Positions 25,489 to 34,138 of a stretch of DNA of 64,000 nucleotides are shown here, piece by piece; the stretch's first letter is position 1, and every line of letters begins with the position of its first letter. The notes under the pieces are model-generated. The model was not told where the DNA came from and did not search any database. It saw nothing but the letters and a program-made list of their open reading frames with translations. Made by a program: the position numbers and the translations under genes. The stretch comes from Clostridium fungisolvens (lineage in GTDB: Bacteria; Bacillota; Clostridia; Clostridiales; Clostridiaceae), in contig NZ_BLZR01000001.1 of assembly GCF_014193895.1 (NCBI RefSeq), forward strand, positions 2,914,001-2,978,000, in the 5' to 3' direction.

Positions 25489-26895
25489 ATGAATATGAAT
25501 TTAGGTTTTTTACATCAAAATACGGAAGAAAGACGTGAATTGATATTAAATGGTCCTATACTCTCAACTCTTTTCTTACTTTCAATCCCAACTCTTATGA
25601 TGGGACTAGTTCAATCCATAATTCCAGTAATGGATGGAATTTTTATAAATAATATTGTTGGAACCATTGGTGCAAGTGCTATCACCTACTCAGGTCCAAT
25701 AATAAATATGGCAATAGCTCTCTCTCAAGGCCTCAGTGTTGCTGCAATTGCTATGATTGGTCAGATGAACGGAAGAGGTCATTATAAGAGAGCAAAATAT
25801 GTGTCAACTCAAGTTGTAGTCTTCGCATTTCTTATAGGAATAATAACAGCTCCTATACTTTACGTATTGGCATTTCCTATATCAGGAAGAGTTGACCCAC
25901 AAATATCTCATGACGTTTTTTTGTATCTTGCATTAAATTCATTAGTTCTTCCTTTTTTATTTCTTGAAACTATATATAACTCTATAAAAAATGCCAATGG
26001 AAAGCCTGAAGCTACCTTCATAAGAATGATGCTTATGCTAATTTTAAAGTTTATATTTAATATATTGTTTATCGTTGTTTTTCCTTTAGGACTTGTAGGT
26101 TCGGTTATGTCCTCTTTTGCTGCAAACCTAATTATCTGTATTTGGATGTTCTATGAATTGTTCGTTAAGGATAGTGATGACAAGCTTATACTTAAGGGCT
26201 TTAAATTCGATTTCAAAATTTTGTTCAAGCTTGTAAAATTAGGAATACCTTCTATGATATCAAGCTTAATGCTTAGCCTTGGCTTCTTTCTTATAAATAA
26301 TGAGATTGAAAAATATGGTCCTATTGTATTGACTGGTCAAGGAATAGCTGGTAACATAACATCCGTTTGCTTTATACTACCTTCTGCCTTTGGTTCAGCA
26401 GTAACTACCATGGTAAGCATGAATGTTGGAGCGGGACAAGGTAATAAAGCTCGCAAATCTTGTATTGAAGGTTGTATAGTCAGTGCTATTACTGCAGCAT
26501 TATTAATTATCACAGTAGTTCCACTGTCTCCTTACCTAACAGTTTTATTTACCAATAAACATGATGTGCTTGAAATTGCCAACAAATCTCTTCATATATA
26601 TACCTATTCTGTAATAGGCTTTGGGATATGTATGGTAGAGCAAGGTGCCTTCATAGGTTTAGGTCGTACAGGAATACCTCTTATTATGGGCTTTCTTAGA
26701 ATATGGCTTTTAAGATATGTATTTATTCTTGCAACAGAGCATGTGCTCAGCTTTTATTCAGTATTCTGGGGCAATTTATTCTCAAACTACATGGCAGCTA
26801 TAATTACAACTATTCTAATAACCAGAATAAAATGGGTATCCGCTTTATCTAAAAAAGAAAGTAAGAGTGAGACTAAGAAACTTGCGTCTGTATAA
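25489..26895 (+). CDS. MATE family multidrug/sodium efflux transporter
   Basis: A 12-helix transporter of about 468 residues. The two MatE halves are visible: ELILNGPILSTLFLLSIPTLMMGLVQSIIPVMDGIFINNIVGT in the first, and KLVKLGIPSMISSLMLSLGFFLINNEIEKYG in the second, each followed by conserved helix patterns. Such proteins use a sodium or proton gradient to expel cationic drugs or metabolites. The start is uncertain: ATG 25489 lies eight bases after GGTG, while in-frame GTG 25477 has a poorer site. It is a single-gene unit with a possible terminator at 26980-27017. Confidence 0.9.
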   Translation: MNMNLGFLHQNTEERRELILNGPILSTLFLLSIPTLMMGLVQSIIPVMDGIFINNIVGTIGASAITYSGPIINMAIALSQGLSVAAIAMIGQMNGRGHYKRAKYVSTQVVVFAFLIGIITAPILYVLAFPISGRVDPQISHDVFLYLALNSLVLPFLFLETIYNSIKNANGKPEATFIRMMLMLILKFIFNILFIVVFPLGLVGSVMSSFAANLIICIWMFYELFVKDSDDKLILKGFKFDFKILFKLVKLGIPSMISSLMLSLGFFLINNEIEKYGPIVLTGQGIAGNITSVCFILPSAFGSAVTTMVSMNVGAGQGNKARKSCIEGCIVSAITAALLIITVVPLSPYLTVLFTNKHDVLEIANKSLHIYTYSVIGFGICMVEQGAFIGLGRTGIPLIMGFLRIWLLRYVFILATEHVLSFYSVFWGNLFSNYMAAIITTILITRIKWVSALSKKESKSETKKLASV

Positions 26896-26979
26896 TTTCT
26901 TTAAATTAATTGGTTAACCATCCGACGCTTTAATGAGCTTACGCAAAGAATTAATATGATTTTGTCATATTCCATGGCT

Positions 26980-27017
26980 AAAACTGTAAACTCACTACGT
27001 TCGAACAGTACAGTTTT
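26980..27017 (+). terminator. Possible terminator of the MATE gene
   Basis: AAAACTGTA (26980-26988) pairs with TACAGTTTT (27009-27017), with a 20-base loop and ACTTTTTAAT following. The long loop makes this a moderate call. Confidence 0.5.
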
Positions 27018-27164
27018 ACTTTTTAATAATTCATACTTTTTATAAATCTTTCATATTTTAAATTTAAGAAAATAAAAAGGCTATATGATTAAAAAGTAAA
27101 AAATGAAAATATATCGCCTGCCAGAATTTCTTCACATACGTTCAGAAAAGGCAGATGCGTAAAA

Positions 27165-27197
27165 AAATCGCTAATTAAGAGCAATTAGCGATTTTTT
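27165..27197. terminator. Bidirectional terminator between MATE and methyltransferase genes
   Basis: AAATCGCTAATT (27165-27176) pairs perfectly with AATTAGCGATTT (27183-27194), with A and T runs outside. It serves the two converging genes. Confidence 0.8.
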
Positions 27198-27319
27198 AGA
27201 GCCATTCCATCTGAAAAAATCATTTAATTCTAATAGCTAGCTCATATAGCGTCTCCTGTATAACCAATTAATTTAAACAATACTATTAAATATAGACATT
27301 CATATAAACTGCTCTTACC

Positions 27320-27943
27320 CTACTTCTTACACTTTATAACCATGAAATTTATTGAGTGATTACCAGGTCTCTCCTTATTCGGTTCATCTATTTCTGATGC
27401 TTCTACTAGATTATATTTTCCAAACTCCTCTTTTATAGAATCAACATCATAGAAAAATAACCTTACGCCATGCATTGTCTCGAACCAATCTTCACTTAGC
27501 TTTTTACCATTCCCATACATAGGAGCTTTTTTTGACACAGCAGTAAAAATCATATATCCGTTAGGCTTTAGCTGGTTGTAGCAATCTTGAATTAATTTTG
27601 CTCTTTGCTCTTTATCTAATAAATGGATAAGTGCGTAGCAGAATACTCCATCATACAGTTTGTCATCAAAGGGCATATCTGTTACTGAACCATGATATAT
27701 AGGAATATCCATTCCATTCTCTCTTGCTAAATCAATAGCAGTTTGCGATATCTCAATTCCTGCTACATCAATCCCATTATCTAAAAAAATCTTTGCATTT
27801 CTTCCATACCCAATACCAGGGATAAGTATTTCTTTTACTTTATTCTCAAGAAAAAAATCCTTCGCCTGAATTGCTGAGTCTGCAGGTTCCTCTCCCCACA
27901 TCATTTGTTTTTCTACAAAACTATCTTCCCAAAATTCTCCCAT
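27320..27943 (-). CDS. Class I SAM-dependent methyltransferase
   Basis: A 207-residue methyltransferase. Motif I is ILIPGIGYGRNAKIF (SAM-binding glycine loop), motif II DVAGIEISQTAI, motif III region HGSVTDMPFDDKLYDGVFCY, and a post-strand helix HLLDKEQRAKLI. It begins MGEFWEDSFVEKQMMWGEEPADSA, resembling the TehB/thiopurine methyltransferase-like group, which methylates metalloids or small thiols. The substrate is not readable from sequence. ATG at 27943 follows AAAGGAG. It stands alone between a terminator and a family A repeat. Confidence 0.85.
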   Translation of the reverse strand: MGEFWEDSFVEKQMMWGEEPADSAIQAKDFFLENKVKEILIPGIGYGRNAKIFLDNGIDVAGIEISQTAIDLARENGMDIPIYHGSVTDMPFDDKLYDGVFCYALIHLLDKEQRAKLIQDCYNQLKPNGYMIFTAVSKKAPMYGNGKKLSEDWFETMHGVRLFFYDVDSIKEEFGKYNLVEASEIDEPNKERPGNHSINFMVIKCKK

Positions 27944-28011
27944 ATATAAATCTCCTTTAACGTATATTTTAATGAACCATGCTTAAACATTATTTGTAAG
28001 TAAAGAGTTCC

Positions 28012-28101
28012 TATATCGAAACTTAATTAACACTTGTTCGAAAATCCCGGCTTCTGGGGATTTCCGGGCATGCATAAATTAATAGTTGAGTTAGGAACTT
28101 T
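28012..28101. repeat. Palindromic repeat, family A, copy 2
   Basis: AAGAGTTCCTA on the left pairs with TTAGGAACTTT on the right; the centre AAAATCCCGG...CCGGGCATG repeats the copy at 13718-13815 nearly base for base. It lies upstream of the methyltransferase gene. The remaining 28102-28460 has no supported gene; an 80-codon minus frame there has no binding site. Confidence 0.8.
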
Positions 28102-28560
28102 ATATATATCTATTACAATATTATTATCTCCTAAATTTCACGTTTAGCTTTTCTTATATCCCTGCTATTACAGATATTTTATATCTATAATTAAGCTGTG
28201 AAAAATTTATAAACCTTAATCAACAAATAGAAACATACACAATTAAATAATGCTCCAATTTTACTATTTCCTTGATTGCAATAAAAAAGTCGCTGATAAA
28301 AATGAAATATCCTCTCTCCTCTTGACTAGAACATATAAAAGGTATTACAGACTCTCTTTGTCTATAATAATATAAGTAATGCTTTCTTTTGTCAATGCTA
28401 AAATAAATTCCAATTGCTTTTGAACTTTTATTTTTATAAAACAAAAGCAGCCTGGATCTCATTGTAAAGTGGCCCCTTTGTCAAGGACATTTGAAAAAAA
28501 CGGACTAGAAAGAGTGGGATTTTTTAAATATCCTTGTGTCATGGAGGCGATATGACACAG

Positions 28561-28605
28561 AGGCACTGGTATTGTATCTCATTTAGATACTTTTTACCAG
28601 TGCCT
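28561..28605 (-). terminator. Terminator inside the IS, after the transposase
   Basis: AGGCACTGGTA (28561-28571) pairs with TACCAGTGCCT (28595-28605), and GTATCT/AGATAC extends the stem inside. It probably ends the transposase transcript. Confidence 0.6.
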
Positions 28606-28691
28606 TTAAATTTATCGATATACTTTATGCTTGAAAGTGCAAGGAATTTACTTAATAATGGCTTTCGTACCTCATCGGATGATGAGAGATT

Positions 28692-29624
28692 TTAAACCTT
28701 TATAGGGTATTCACCAGTTTCTAAATATCTAAAATATTGATTTGGTGACAGCTTGGCTAAATTCCATTGGTATCGATCATTGTTATAGTAGTCCATATAG
28801 TTGTCTATTTCACTTTTAAGTTCATCAAATGTACAGCATTTACCAATGTGTATTTCATCTTTCATATGTCCAAAGAAAGATTCTTGAGGGGCATTATCCC
28901 AACAGTTTCCCCTCCTGGACATTGATTGCCTAATTTCTTTTTTCATTATAAGATCTTGAAATTTAATACTAGTATAATGTATTCCCTGATCAGAGTGAAT
29001 TATGGTTTCCTTTGTTAAGGAAATACCGTGATCACGTACCAGTATATTTACTGTATTAAGTACAAAATCAACTTCTAGAGAGTCGCTTAAGACATATGCT
29101 AAAATCTGTTTTGTGTAAGCATCCAAGATAGTTGAAAGGTAAGCTTTTTCCCCATTTTCGTAGAACATATATGTAATATCTGTTAATAACACCATTATCA
29201 GGCCATGCTCCTTGAATTCACGATTAAGAAGATTTTCCGCAACATAACTTGTCTTTAAAGCCTTCGCCATTCGGCGGTACGGGTTTGCTTTTCGTATAGG
29301 ACATCTTAAATTAAATTTTCTCATAAGCCGGCTTATTTTTTTCTGATTCATTCGTATTCCAATATTCAATAACCGCATGTAAATGCCACGTTTCCCTTTG
29401 TCATAGCCCCGAAACCGATAGGCAGCTAAAATAATTTCAAAATCTTTTTTGTCTTGTTCATATTTTCTATTTCTCGCTTCTTGTGAAGAAATCCAATTGT
29501 AATAACCTGATCTAGACACACCTGCACATTCACACAGCCAGCTTATATTCAACAAGTTATTATCTCGTTGAATCATTTGCTGAATTATTTTGAACTTTTC
29601 TTCTGGCTTTGCTTGTGCTTCCAT
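28692..29624 (-). CDS. IS3-family transposase OrfB (DDE integrase domain)
   Basis: The 310-residue frame has the HTH_21-like N-terminal segment (LCECAGVSRSGYYNW) and an rve integrase core: first D in LLTDITYMF, second D in IHSDQGIHYTS, and catalytic E in NAPQESFFGHMKDE, 35 residues on, with the usual K/R following. It ends with WNLAKLSPNQYFRYLETGEY. It lies in the -1 frame relative to OrfA. Its frame is open upstream through MEAQAKPEEK to an A8 run at 29657-29650, so the active product is probably an OrfAB fusion made by ribosomal frameshifting. Confidence 0.92.
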   Translation of the reverse strand: MEAQAKPEEKFKIIQQMIQRDNNLLNISWLCECAGVSRSGYYNWISSQEARNRKYEQDKKDFEIILAAYRFRGYDKGKRGIYMRLLNIGIRMNQKKISRLMRKFNLRCPIRKANPYRRMAKALKTSYVAENLLNREFKEHGLIMVLLTDITYMFYENGEKAYLSTILDAYTKQILAYVLSDSLEVDFVLNTVNILVRDHGISLTKETIIHSDQGIHYTSIKFQDLIMKKEIRQSMSRRGNCWDNAPQESFFGHMKDEIHIGKCCTFDELKSEIDNYMDYYNNDRYQWNLAKLSPNQYFRYLETGEYPIKV

Positions 29625-30034
29625 TGAGCCTGTTGGTTTAGAAAATTTATTTTTTTTAAAAATTCATTTTCTTGTTTTAGGTATTCAACTTGTTGCTGCA
29701 AGCGTGCAATTTGTTCATCTGGGGGTAAGTTTTTTGTTGATGGACGTCCAAATGAGCCTTTTCTGATGTCGTTAAATCCATCTTCGCGTTTGCTCATATT
29801 CCTAAAGCGCCGAGATATGTTATCAATTCTTTGTTTTCCTAAAGCAATAGTATCAAAACCACAGTTTCTTAATATCTCTGATGGTGGTTTACCGGATTCA
29901 TATTCTGATACAAAATGTGCTCTAAATTCCTCGGTGTATGTTATGGCTTTTGAGCTGGCGCTCTTTACGTAAGGATTCTTTAATAGATTTTCTAGTTGTT
30001 CATCTGTAAAATAGTTTTTCCCTATTATAATCAA
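29585..30034 (-). CDS. IS3-family OrfA (helix-turn-helix protein)
   Basis: A 149-residue protein with a helix-turn-helix (AITYTEEFRAHFVSEYESGKPPSEILRNCGFD), then a leucine-zipper-like coiled coil (EQIARLQQQVEYLKQENEFLKKINFL) near the C-terminus. It binds IS ends and provides the N-terminal part of the OrfAB transposase. The coiled-coil region contains the TTTTTAAAAAAAAT stretch where -1 slippage would join it to OrfB. Confidence 0.9.
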   Translation of the reverse strand: MIIIGKNYFTDEQLENLLKNPYVKSASSKAITYTEEFRAHFVSEYESGKPPSEILRNCGFDTIALGKQRIDNISRRFRNMSKREDGFNDIRKGSFGRPSTKNLPPDEQIARLQQQVEYLKQENEFLKKINFLNQQAQWKHKQSQKKSSK

Positions 30035-30062
30035 CCCCTTTAAAATAGTTTACAATAAAAAA

Positions 30063-30134
30063 AGATCCTATAAAATAGATTCAATCAAAAACCGTGTCTT
30101 GCACGTTTTTTTAACTGTCTATTTTATAGGGTCT
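30063..30134. terminator. Nested double hairpin next to the IS end
   Basis: AGATCCTATAAAATAGA (30063-30079) pairs with TCTATTTTATAGGGTCT (30118-30134), with one mismatch; inside it AAAAACCGTG and GCACGTTTTT form a second stem. It follows the DUF3892 gene on the minus strand and could be its terminator, or part of the target site of the IS. Confidence 0.6.
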
Positions 30135-30193
30135 ATTTTATTGTCCAAGCTGCTTTTTAGTATCATAATATTAAATAATCATCTTCAACCTTA

Positions 30194-30472
30194 TTATTGG
30201 AAGAACTGCCTTGAATCTTGTTCATCTCTTTTCAAATGTGTCTCAGATATATTGTTTGGCTCACTGCCATCTTCTGATACACATTTAAGATACTCTGATC
30301 CATTTTTTGCTTTGGCTATTTCAACATCTTTAAGTACTCCTTGTTTTGCAAACATAACAGCCTCACCTGTTGAAATTTTTTCTCCATTATCTAATTCATA
30401 TAATATTATCTGATCGTCCTCATCTTTTATAATTTTAGCTATTGTGTGCGCAAGGTTTTTATCTATAGGCAT
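30194..30472 (-). CDS. DUF3892-like small protein
   Basis: The 92-residue protein reads IAKIIKDEDDQIILYELDNGEKISTGEAVMFAKQGVLKDVEIAKAKNGSEYLKCVSEDG, matching the pattern of DUF3892 (a strand pair, 'DG...' turn, EA..MAK.G.., then KNG.EYL). The family is widespread in Firmicutes with no known function. The C-terminal 25 residues are charged and probably disordered. The start follows AAAGGA. It lies 130 bp downstream of a small 50-codon gene, with a terminator between them. Confidence 0.7.
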   Translation of the reverse strand: MPIDKNLAHTIAKIIKDEDDQIILYELDNGEKISTGEAVMFAKQGVLKDVEIAKAKNGSEYLKCVSEDGSEPNNISETHLKRDEQDSRQFFQ

Positions 30473-30557
30473 ATGATCATTCCTTTCTTAAACTTAATAC
30501 ATATTAAGTTTAAGCAGTTATTGAAGGTATATACATGATTTTAATTAATTTATAAAA

Positions 30558-30588
30558 AAATCGATGAAGAAAGTAACTTCATCGATTT
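30558..30588 (-). terminator. Terminator after the 50-codon gene
   Basis: AAATCGATGAAG (30558-30569) pairs perfectly with CTTCATCGATTT (30577-30588). A and T runs on both sides make it bidirectional. Confidence 0.8.
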
Positions 30589-30605
30589 TTTTTCGCATCT
30601 ACCTT

Positions 30606-30758
30606 TTACTCATACCTATCAAGCATCCTTATTACCGCTTTACAAAGCTCAGGATCATTTTTAAGTTTATCTTCATTGAAAGATATTTTGTTTTCTTTAA
30701 GAATCTCACAGGCTTTTTTGAATAATATAATATCTTCTATGTTTATAATTTTATCCAT
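30606..30758 (-). CDS. Small hypothetical protein, 50 residues
   Basis: A short frame starts MDKIINIEDIILFKKACEIL and ends CKAVIRMLDRYE. ATG at 30758 is preceded by GGTGATAGC, and the gene is followed after 17 bases by a strong terminator, which together support a real gene. The sequence is charged and predicted to be all helical (three helices), with no membrane segment. I do not recognise the family. It lies downstream of the tubulin-like operon, beyond a family B repeat, and may be a separate unit. Confidence 0.6.
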   Translation of the reverse strand: MDKIINIEDIILFKKACEILKENKISFNEDKLKNDPELCKAVIRMLDRYE

Positions 30759-30806
30759 GCTATCACCATATTTTGTTTTTGTTATATATTATGATGATAA
30801 GCATAT

Positions 30807-30905
30807 AGATGAACCACTTCATAATTGAATTTATATTTTCAAATTCTCCTCTCAGAGCCCGGAGGAGTTTTGAAAATAGATTTCGGATTGAAGTAGTTCA
30901 TCTTT
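30807..30905. repeat. Palindromic repeat, family B, copy 4
   Basis: Left AGATGAACCACTTCATAATT and right TTGAAGTAGTTCATCTTT pair, with a central GGAGGAG...CTCCTCT stem. It starts 16 bases after the last gene of the tubulin-like operon and could act as its transcript end. Confidence 0.85.
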
Positions 30906-30921
30906 AATAAGCTACAAACAA

Positions 30922-31989
30922 TTATTTATCGATGCTTGGCACTTCTCCAATTCTAAAGCTGTTATCTTCCTTTAGCTCGCAATAAAAGTATTGTTTGTTA
31001 TCATTAGTATAATAATTACCTACTAGTTCGTCTGCTCCTTCAACCGCAAGAGCAAGGTTAGTTTGTCCATCTTTTAATGGAATCTTCAGTTCTATAACTT
31101 CTATACCCATAGCTCTTATAATAGCAGCAGTACAAACTCCTAAGGAATAGTTATCACCTTCCTGTTTTTCTAAGGTCTCAGAAGGCTTTTGCAGAGTAAA
31201 AGTTTTATCATCCACATCTGTCTTATATTTAAATTTACTTATTAGGGAATAAACTACTGAAATTTTTTGAAAATTATCCAGGCCGTTTAGGTCACATAAG
31301 CCTTTAATTTGTTCTCCAAAATCTTTAATATTCTTCTCAATCTCTAGCTGTGTTTCTTCATCTTGAACTAGGTGGTTATCTCCTTTTTTAAAGCTTATCT
31401 TAAAATCTATAGGCTTCTTTATATTTAAAGCATCTATAGTGTAGCTCCAGTTAAAGTCAATATAATCCTCTCCTACTTCTTCAGCGAGTTCCTTCTTCTC
31501 ATTATTCTCCTCTTGTTTTATGTCACTCTTTAAGTCTTTTATTACTTTCTTAGGCTTCAATTCTTTAAATATAAATAATAAACATAATACACCTAGTACC
31601 ATGATTTTAATATCTATTACTTTAAAAAAGATCTGCACAACTAATGATAGACAAATAAGAACTCTTGCTGCTAGGTTTATAGAGCTTTGCCCCTTGGAAT
31701 ATTTAATTAAGCTCCACTGACTTATATCTATATTTTTAAATACGAATAGACTTTTTCTTACTACATTACTTAACAAAAAATAAAGCAGTAAAAATAGAAT
31801 CACAAAGCTTACCAAATAGATTGTAGGCGGTAAATAATCTGAAGAAATATATAGCAAAAACTTAAAAGGTGGATTTGGGAAAGTTTTTAAAAGATAATCT
31901 GCAAATTTTACACAAAGCACATATACCAGTAGGTTTAGAGGGATCACATAGAATACAATAACTAAGAACAAAGCAATAATCTCTATCAT
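30922..31989 (-). CDS. Membrane protein with degenerate transglutaminase-like domain (tubulin-like operon)
   Basis: A 355-residue protein with four membrane helices (about 3-28, 53-77, 103-123, 127-145), a charged linker (about 148-185), and a cytoplasmic or external C-terminal domain. The block NYSLGVCTAAIIRAMGIEVIELKIPL looks like the catalytic cysteine helix of transglutaminase-like proteins (…GxCxxxaxxxxAllRalGI…). The expected histidine position reads NLALAV and the next strand FYCELKED, so the catalytic triad seems incomplete. It overlaps the preceding gene by four bases (ATGA), so it is translationally coupled. It is the last of four genes with the vWA and tubulin-like proteins. The fold call is tentative; the operon membership is firm. 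Confidence 0.6.
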   Translation of the reverse strand: MIEIIALFLVIVFYVIPLNLLVYVLCVKFADYLLKTFPNPPFKFLLYISSDYLPPTIYLVSFVILFLLLYFLLSNVVRKSLFVFKNIDISQWSLIKYSKGQSSINLAARVLICLSLVVQIFFKVIDIKIMVLGVLCLLFIFKELKPKKVIKDLKSDIKQEENNEKKELAEEVGEDYIDFNWSYTIDALNIKKPIDFKISFKKGDNHLVQDEETQLEIEKNIKDFGEQIKGLCDLNGLDNFQKISVVYSLISKFKYKTDVDDKTFTLQKPSETLEKQEGDNYSLGVCTAAIIRAMGIEVIELKIPLKDGQTNLALAVEGADELVGNYYTNDNKQYFYCELKEDNSFRIGEVPSIDK

Positions 31990-34124
31990 ATACTGTCACC
32001 CTCCTTTATATTCATAAATGGAGTTATACTGCTAAGCTCCACTCCTAAAGTAAGCTTTACTATGGATATGCTATCAATAAAAATATCTTTTCCATCAATT
32101 GTAGATATCTCATATCCGCTCAGCTTTGAGTTTAGAACGTCTTTTGTAGCTTCTACAAAACCTTTGGTTGCTACAAAAATACCATGTTTTTCTAACTCTC
32201 GGCTATTATTATATTGGAGTAATTCTTTAGACTTGATCACTCCTTTATCAATCCAGCTTGAGATTCCCTCATTTAAGTTTTCCCCGTATTTGAATTTTAA
32301 AAACTCATAAAAGTCTAAAGCTACATAACTTTTTGAAGCTTCTAAAGCATATTCTTCTATGGTTTCCTTTATGAGTTTTTCCCTAAACTGTTTAAGATCC
32401 GAAAGCTTTGCTGCAAGACCTGAGTAAATGCTTCCAAGATCTTTACTTTGAGTTTCATAGAACCTTCTTCTATCTTTAAAATCAAGCAAGCTGGTTATAA
32501 GATTTTCGTCATCCAAATTACTACATTGTGTTATAGCTAAAATATCTGACTTTACCTTTTTGCAATTCTCTATCCCTTCATCAACTTCCACAATTCTTTC
32601 ATTTATATAATCTATTATAGATTTTTGAACTTCCGCTAATTTATTCTCCATATATTGCTTAACTAAGATACCGGAACTTTTATAAACTTCATCTATATAA
32701 GTGTTTATGAAATCATTAAATTTTTTCACTTTATATTTATAGTCTAACCAAGTAAGTGAGGATATTAGCCCTATTAATAGGATTATATATATGATTCTCA
32801 TGACTAAATTAAAATAAGGAAAAACCAGGTTATTTGAAGAATATAGCAAAAAGGTTATAAGAATAACTATCTTCACTATAAATCCAATGTAATTTGGATA
32901 GTTATAAACCTTCTTTTTCAAGGTTTCGTTTAAATAACTTATGTCCTTAGGTGCCTTAGTTCCATAACCTGTAGACTGTTCTTCTGCATTTTTTAATAAA
33001 TCAAGTAAGAAGTTTTCTCCTTGTTTTAGACTATAACCTAAGGATACTTCATTTAAGTCTCTATTTATTGCCTCTTTAGCTCTATCTACAATTTCTATGG
33101 AACTTTTATCTATTTTTTTCTTTATTTCTCCTAGATATTTTTGTTCAAATACCCCTTCCCAGTTTTTCATGATTCTAGGGTACTCCCAAATGTTATCAGT
33201 TAGATTAACTTCTATGGCTTCATTGAGCTTTAGTGTAGGTTCATCACCATCTATAAGTGGCACTCCGTTTTTAAGTTCATTTATATGAACATTGCTTTTA
33301 ATATTTCTAAAGCTGTCATATGGACTGTAATCAATATATTTTTCAAAGCTTATTGCCCGTTCCATAAGATCAAAAGCAAGATAACCTGAAAACTCCTTCA
33401 AAATCTTGTCCTTTCGAACTGATAAAGCTGATATTCCAATGGTACCAATCTTAAAGTCACCTTCATGCATTAATATCCTTTGGTTAAAATAGGCTAAAGG
33501 CGGCTGTTTTGACGGAAGTATATTTAAATATATTAAATGAGAGCTTATATATTCTAACTCTTCCTTTGAAATTCTGGTACCATCCTTTGAGATGCTGTGA
33601 AGAAGATATATCTTAGAATCAATATTTATCATGTTTTCCTGCTTAGTAATGAGCTTTACAATTGTGCTTAAATTATTTACACCTCTTAATTTTTCTTCCT
33701 CATTATACGCCCATTCCTTGTGAGCTATTGGAATGATGTATAAGGACACCCCTGAATACTGTGATTTATCTACATTTCCGTAATTCAGATCGTAAATAAG
33801 TTCAATTAGTTCACTGGCAGATATCTCTGTACTATACATGTCCCAAAGCACATAAATATTTATCTTTACTCCTTCAATATTCTCATTTCTAACCTTATAT
33901 CCCAAATCTACAAGCTTGTTAAGATTTTTAGCTGATAAAAGCTTATTATCCACTACTTCCTGAAGCTCACTCTTTATATCCTCAATACTTTCTACATCAC
34001 AGCATTCTATTAGATTTAAAAAGTGCGCAGGTGTTTCTAAGAGCATATTATTTAAAAAGTCCAGGGCCTTTTTACCAGAAGGCCCTGCAGAAATTACTAA
34101 TGAAGGATTAAATACTTCATTCAT
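31986..34124 (-). CDS. Putative GTPase-dead tubulin-like paralogue with two membrane helices
   Basis: This 712-residue protein has no obvious family, but it aligns in order with the tubulin-like protein encoded just upstream. Its start PSLVISAGPSGKKALDFLNN matches PTLVIGLGGTGFQVIKRLKK; KINIYVLWDMYSTEIS sits where the partner has KVYVVGSLAGGTGCGT; and ISALSVRKDKILKEFSGYLA matches SSMEVPVENLRRYCAYRL. The glycine-rich GTP loop is lost. Two membrane helices (about 411-429 and 437-460) are followed by a mostly helical region with coiled-coil character. It starts after GAGGTG, 15 bases from the tubulin-like gene. It probably anchors tubulin-like filaments or complexes at the membrane; that is inference. 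Confidence 0.65.
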   Translation of the reverse strand: MNEVFNPSLVISAGPSGKKALDFLNNMLLETPAHFLNLIECCDVESIEDIKSELQEVVDNKLLSAKNLNKLVDLGYKVRNENIEGVKINIYVLWDMYSTEISASELIELIYDLNYGNVDKSQYSGVSLYIIPIAHKEWAYNEEEKLRGVNNLSTIVKLITKQENMINIDSKIYLLHSISKDGTRISKEELEYISSHLIYLNILPSKQPPLAYFNQRILMHEGDFKIGTIGISALSVRKDKILKEFSGYLAFDLMERAISFEKYIDYSPYDSFRNIKSNVHINELKNGVPLIDGDEPTLKLNEAIEVNLTDNIWEYPRIMKNWEGVFEQKYLGEIKKKIDKSSIEIVDRAKEAINRDLNEVSLGYSLKQGENFLLDLLKNAEEQSTGYGTKAPKDISYLNETLKKKVYNYPNYIGFIVKIVILITFLLYSSNNLVFPYFNLVMRIIYIILLIGLISSLTWLDYKYKVKKFNDFINTYIDEVYKSSGILVKQYMENKLAEVQKSIIDYINERIVEVDEGIENCKKVKSDILAITQCSNLDDENLITSLLDFKDRRRFYETQSKDLGSIYSGLAAKLSDLKQFREKLIKETIEEYALEASKSYVALDFYEFLKFKYGENLNEGISSWIDKGVIKSKELLQYNNSRELEKHGIFVATKGFVEATKDVLNSKLSGYEISTIDGKDIFIDSISIVKLTLGVELSSITPFMNIKEGDSI

Positions 34125-34138
34125 TTAAAACACCTCTA

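Larger units (their letters stand above)
28461..30056 (-). mobile_element. IS3-family insertion sequence, complete
   Basis: About 1.6 kb with two overlapping transposase frames in the -1 relation. ATTGTAAA (28461-28468) at the left is matched inverted by TTTACAAT (30049-30056) at the right; inner parts of the ends (GGCCCC on the left, AACCCC on the right) also look related. The ends are inferred from these short matches and a target duplication could not be made out. Both ORFs are open, so the copy may be active. It separates the methyltransferase gene from the DUF3892 gene. Confidence 0.85.

Noticed and set aside
28220..28462. 80-codon minus-strand ORF left of the IS
   Set aside because: No binding site, its start lies at the IS boundary, and the composition looks random.
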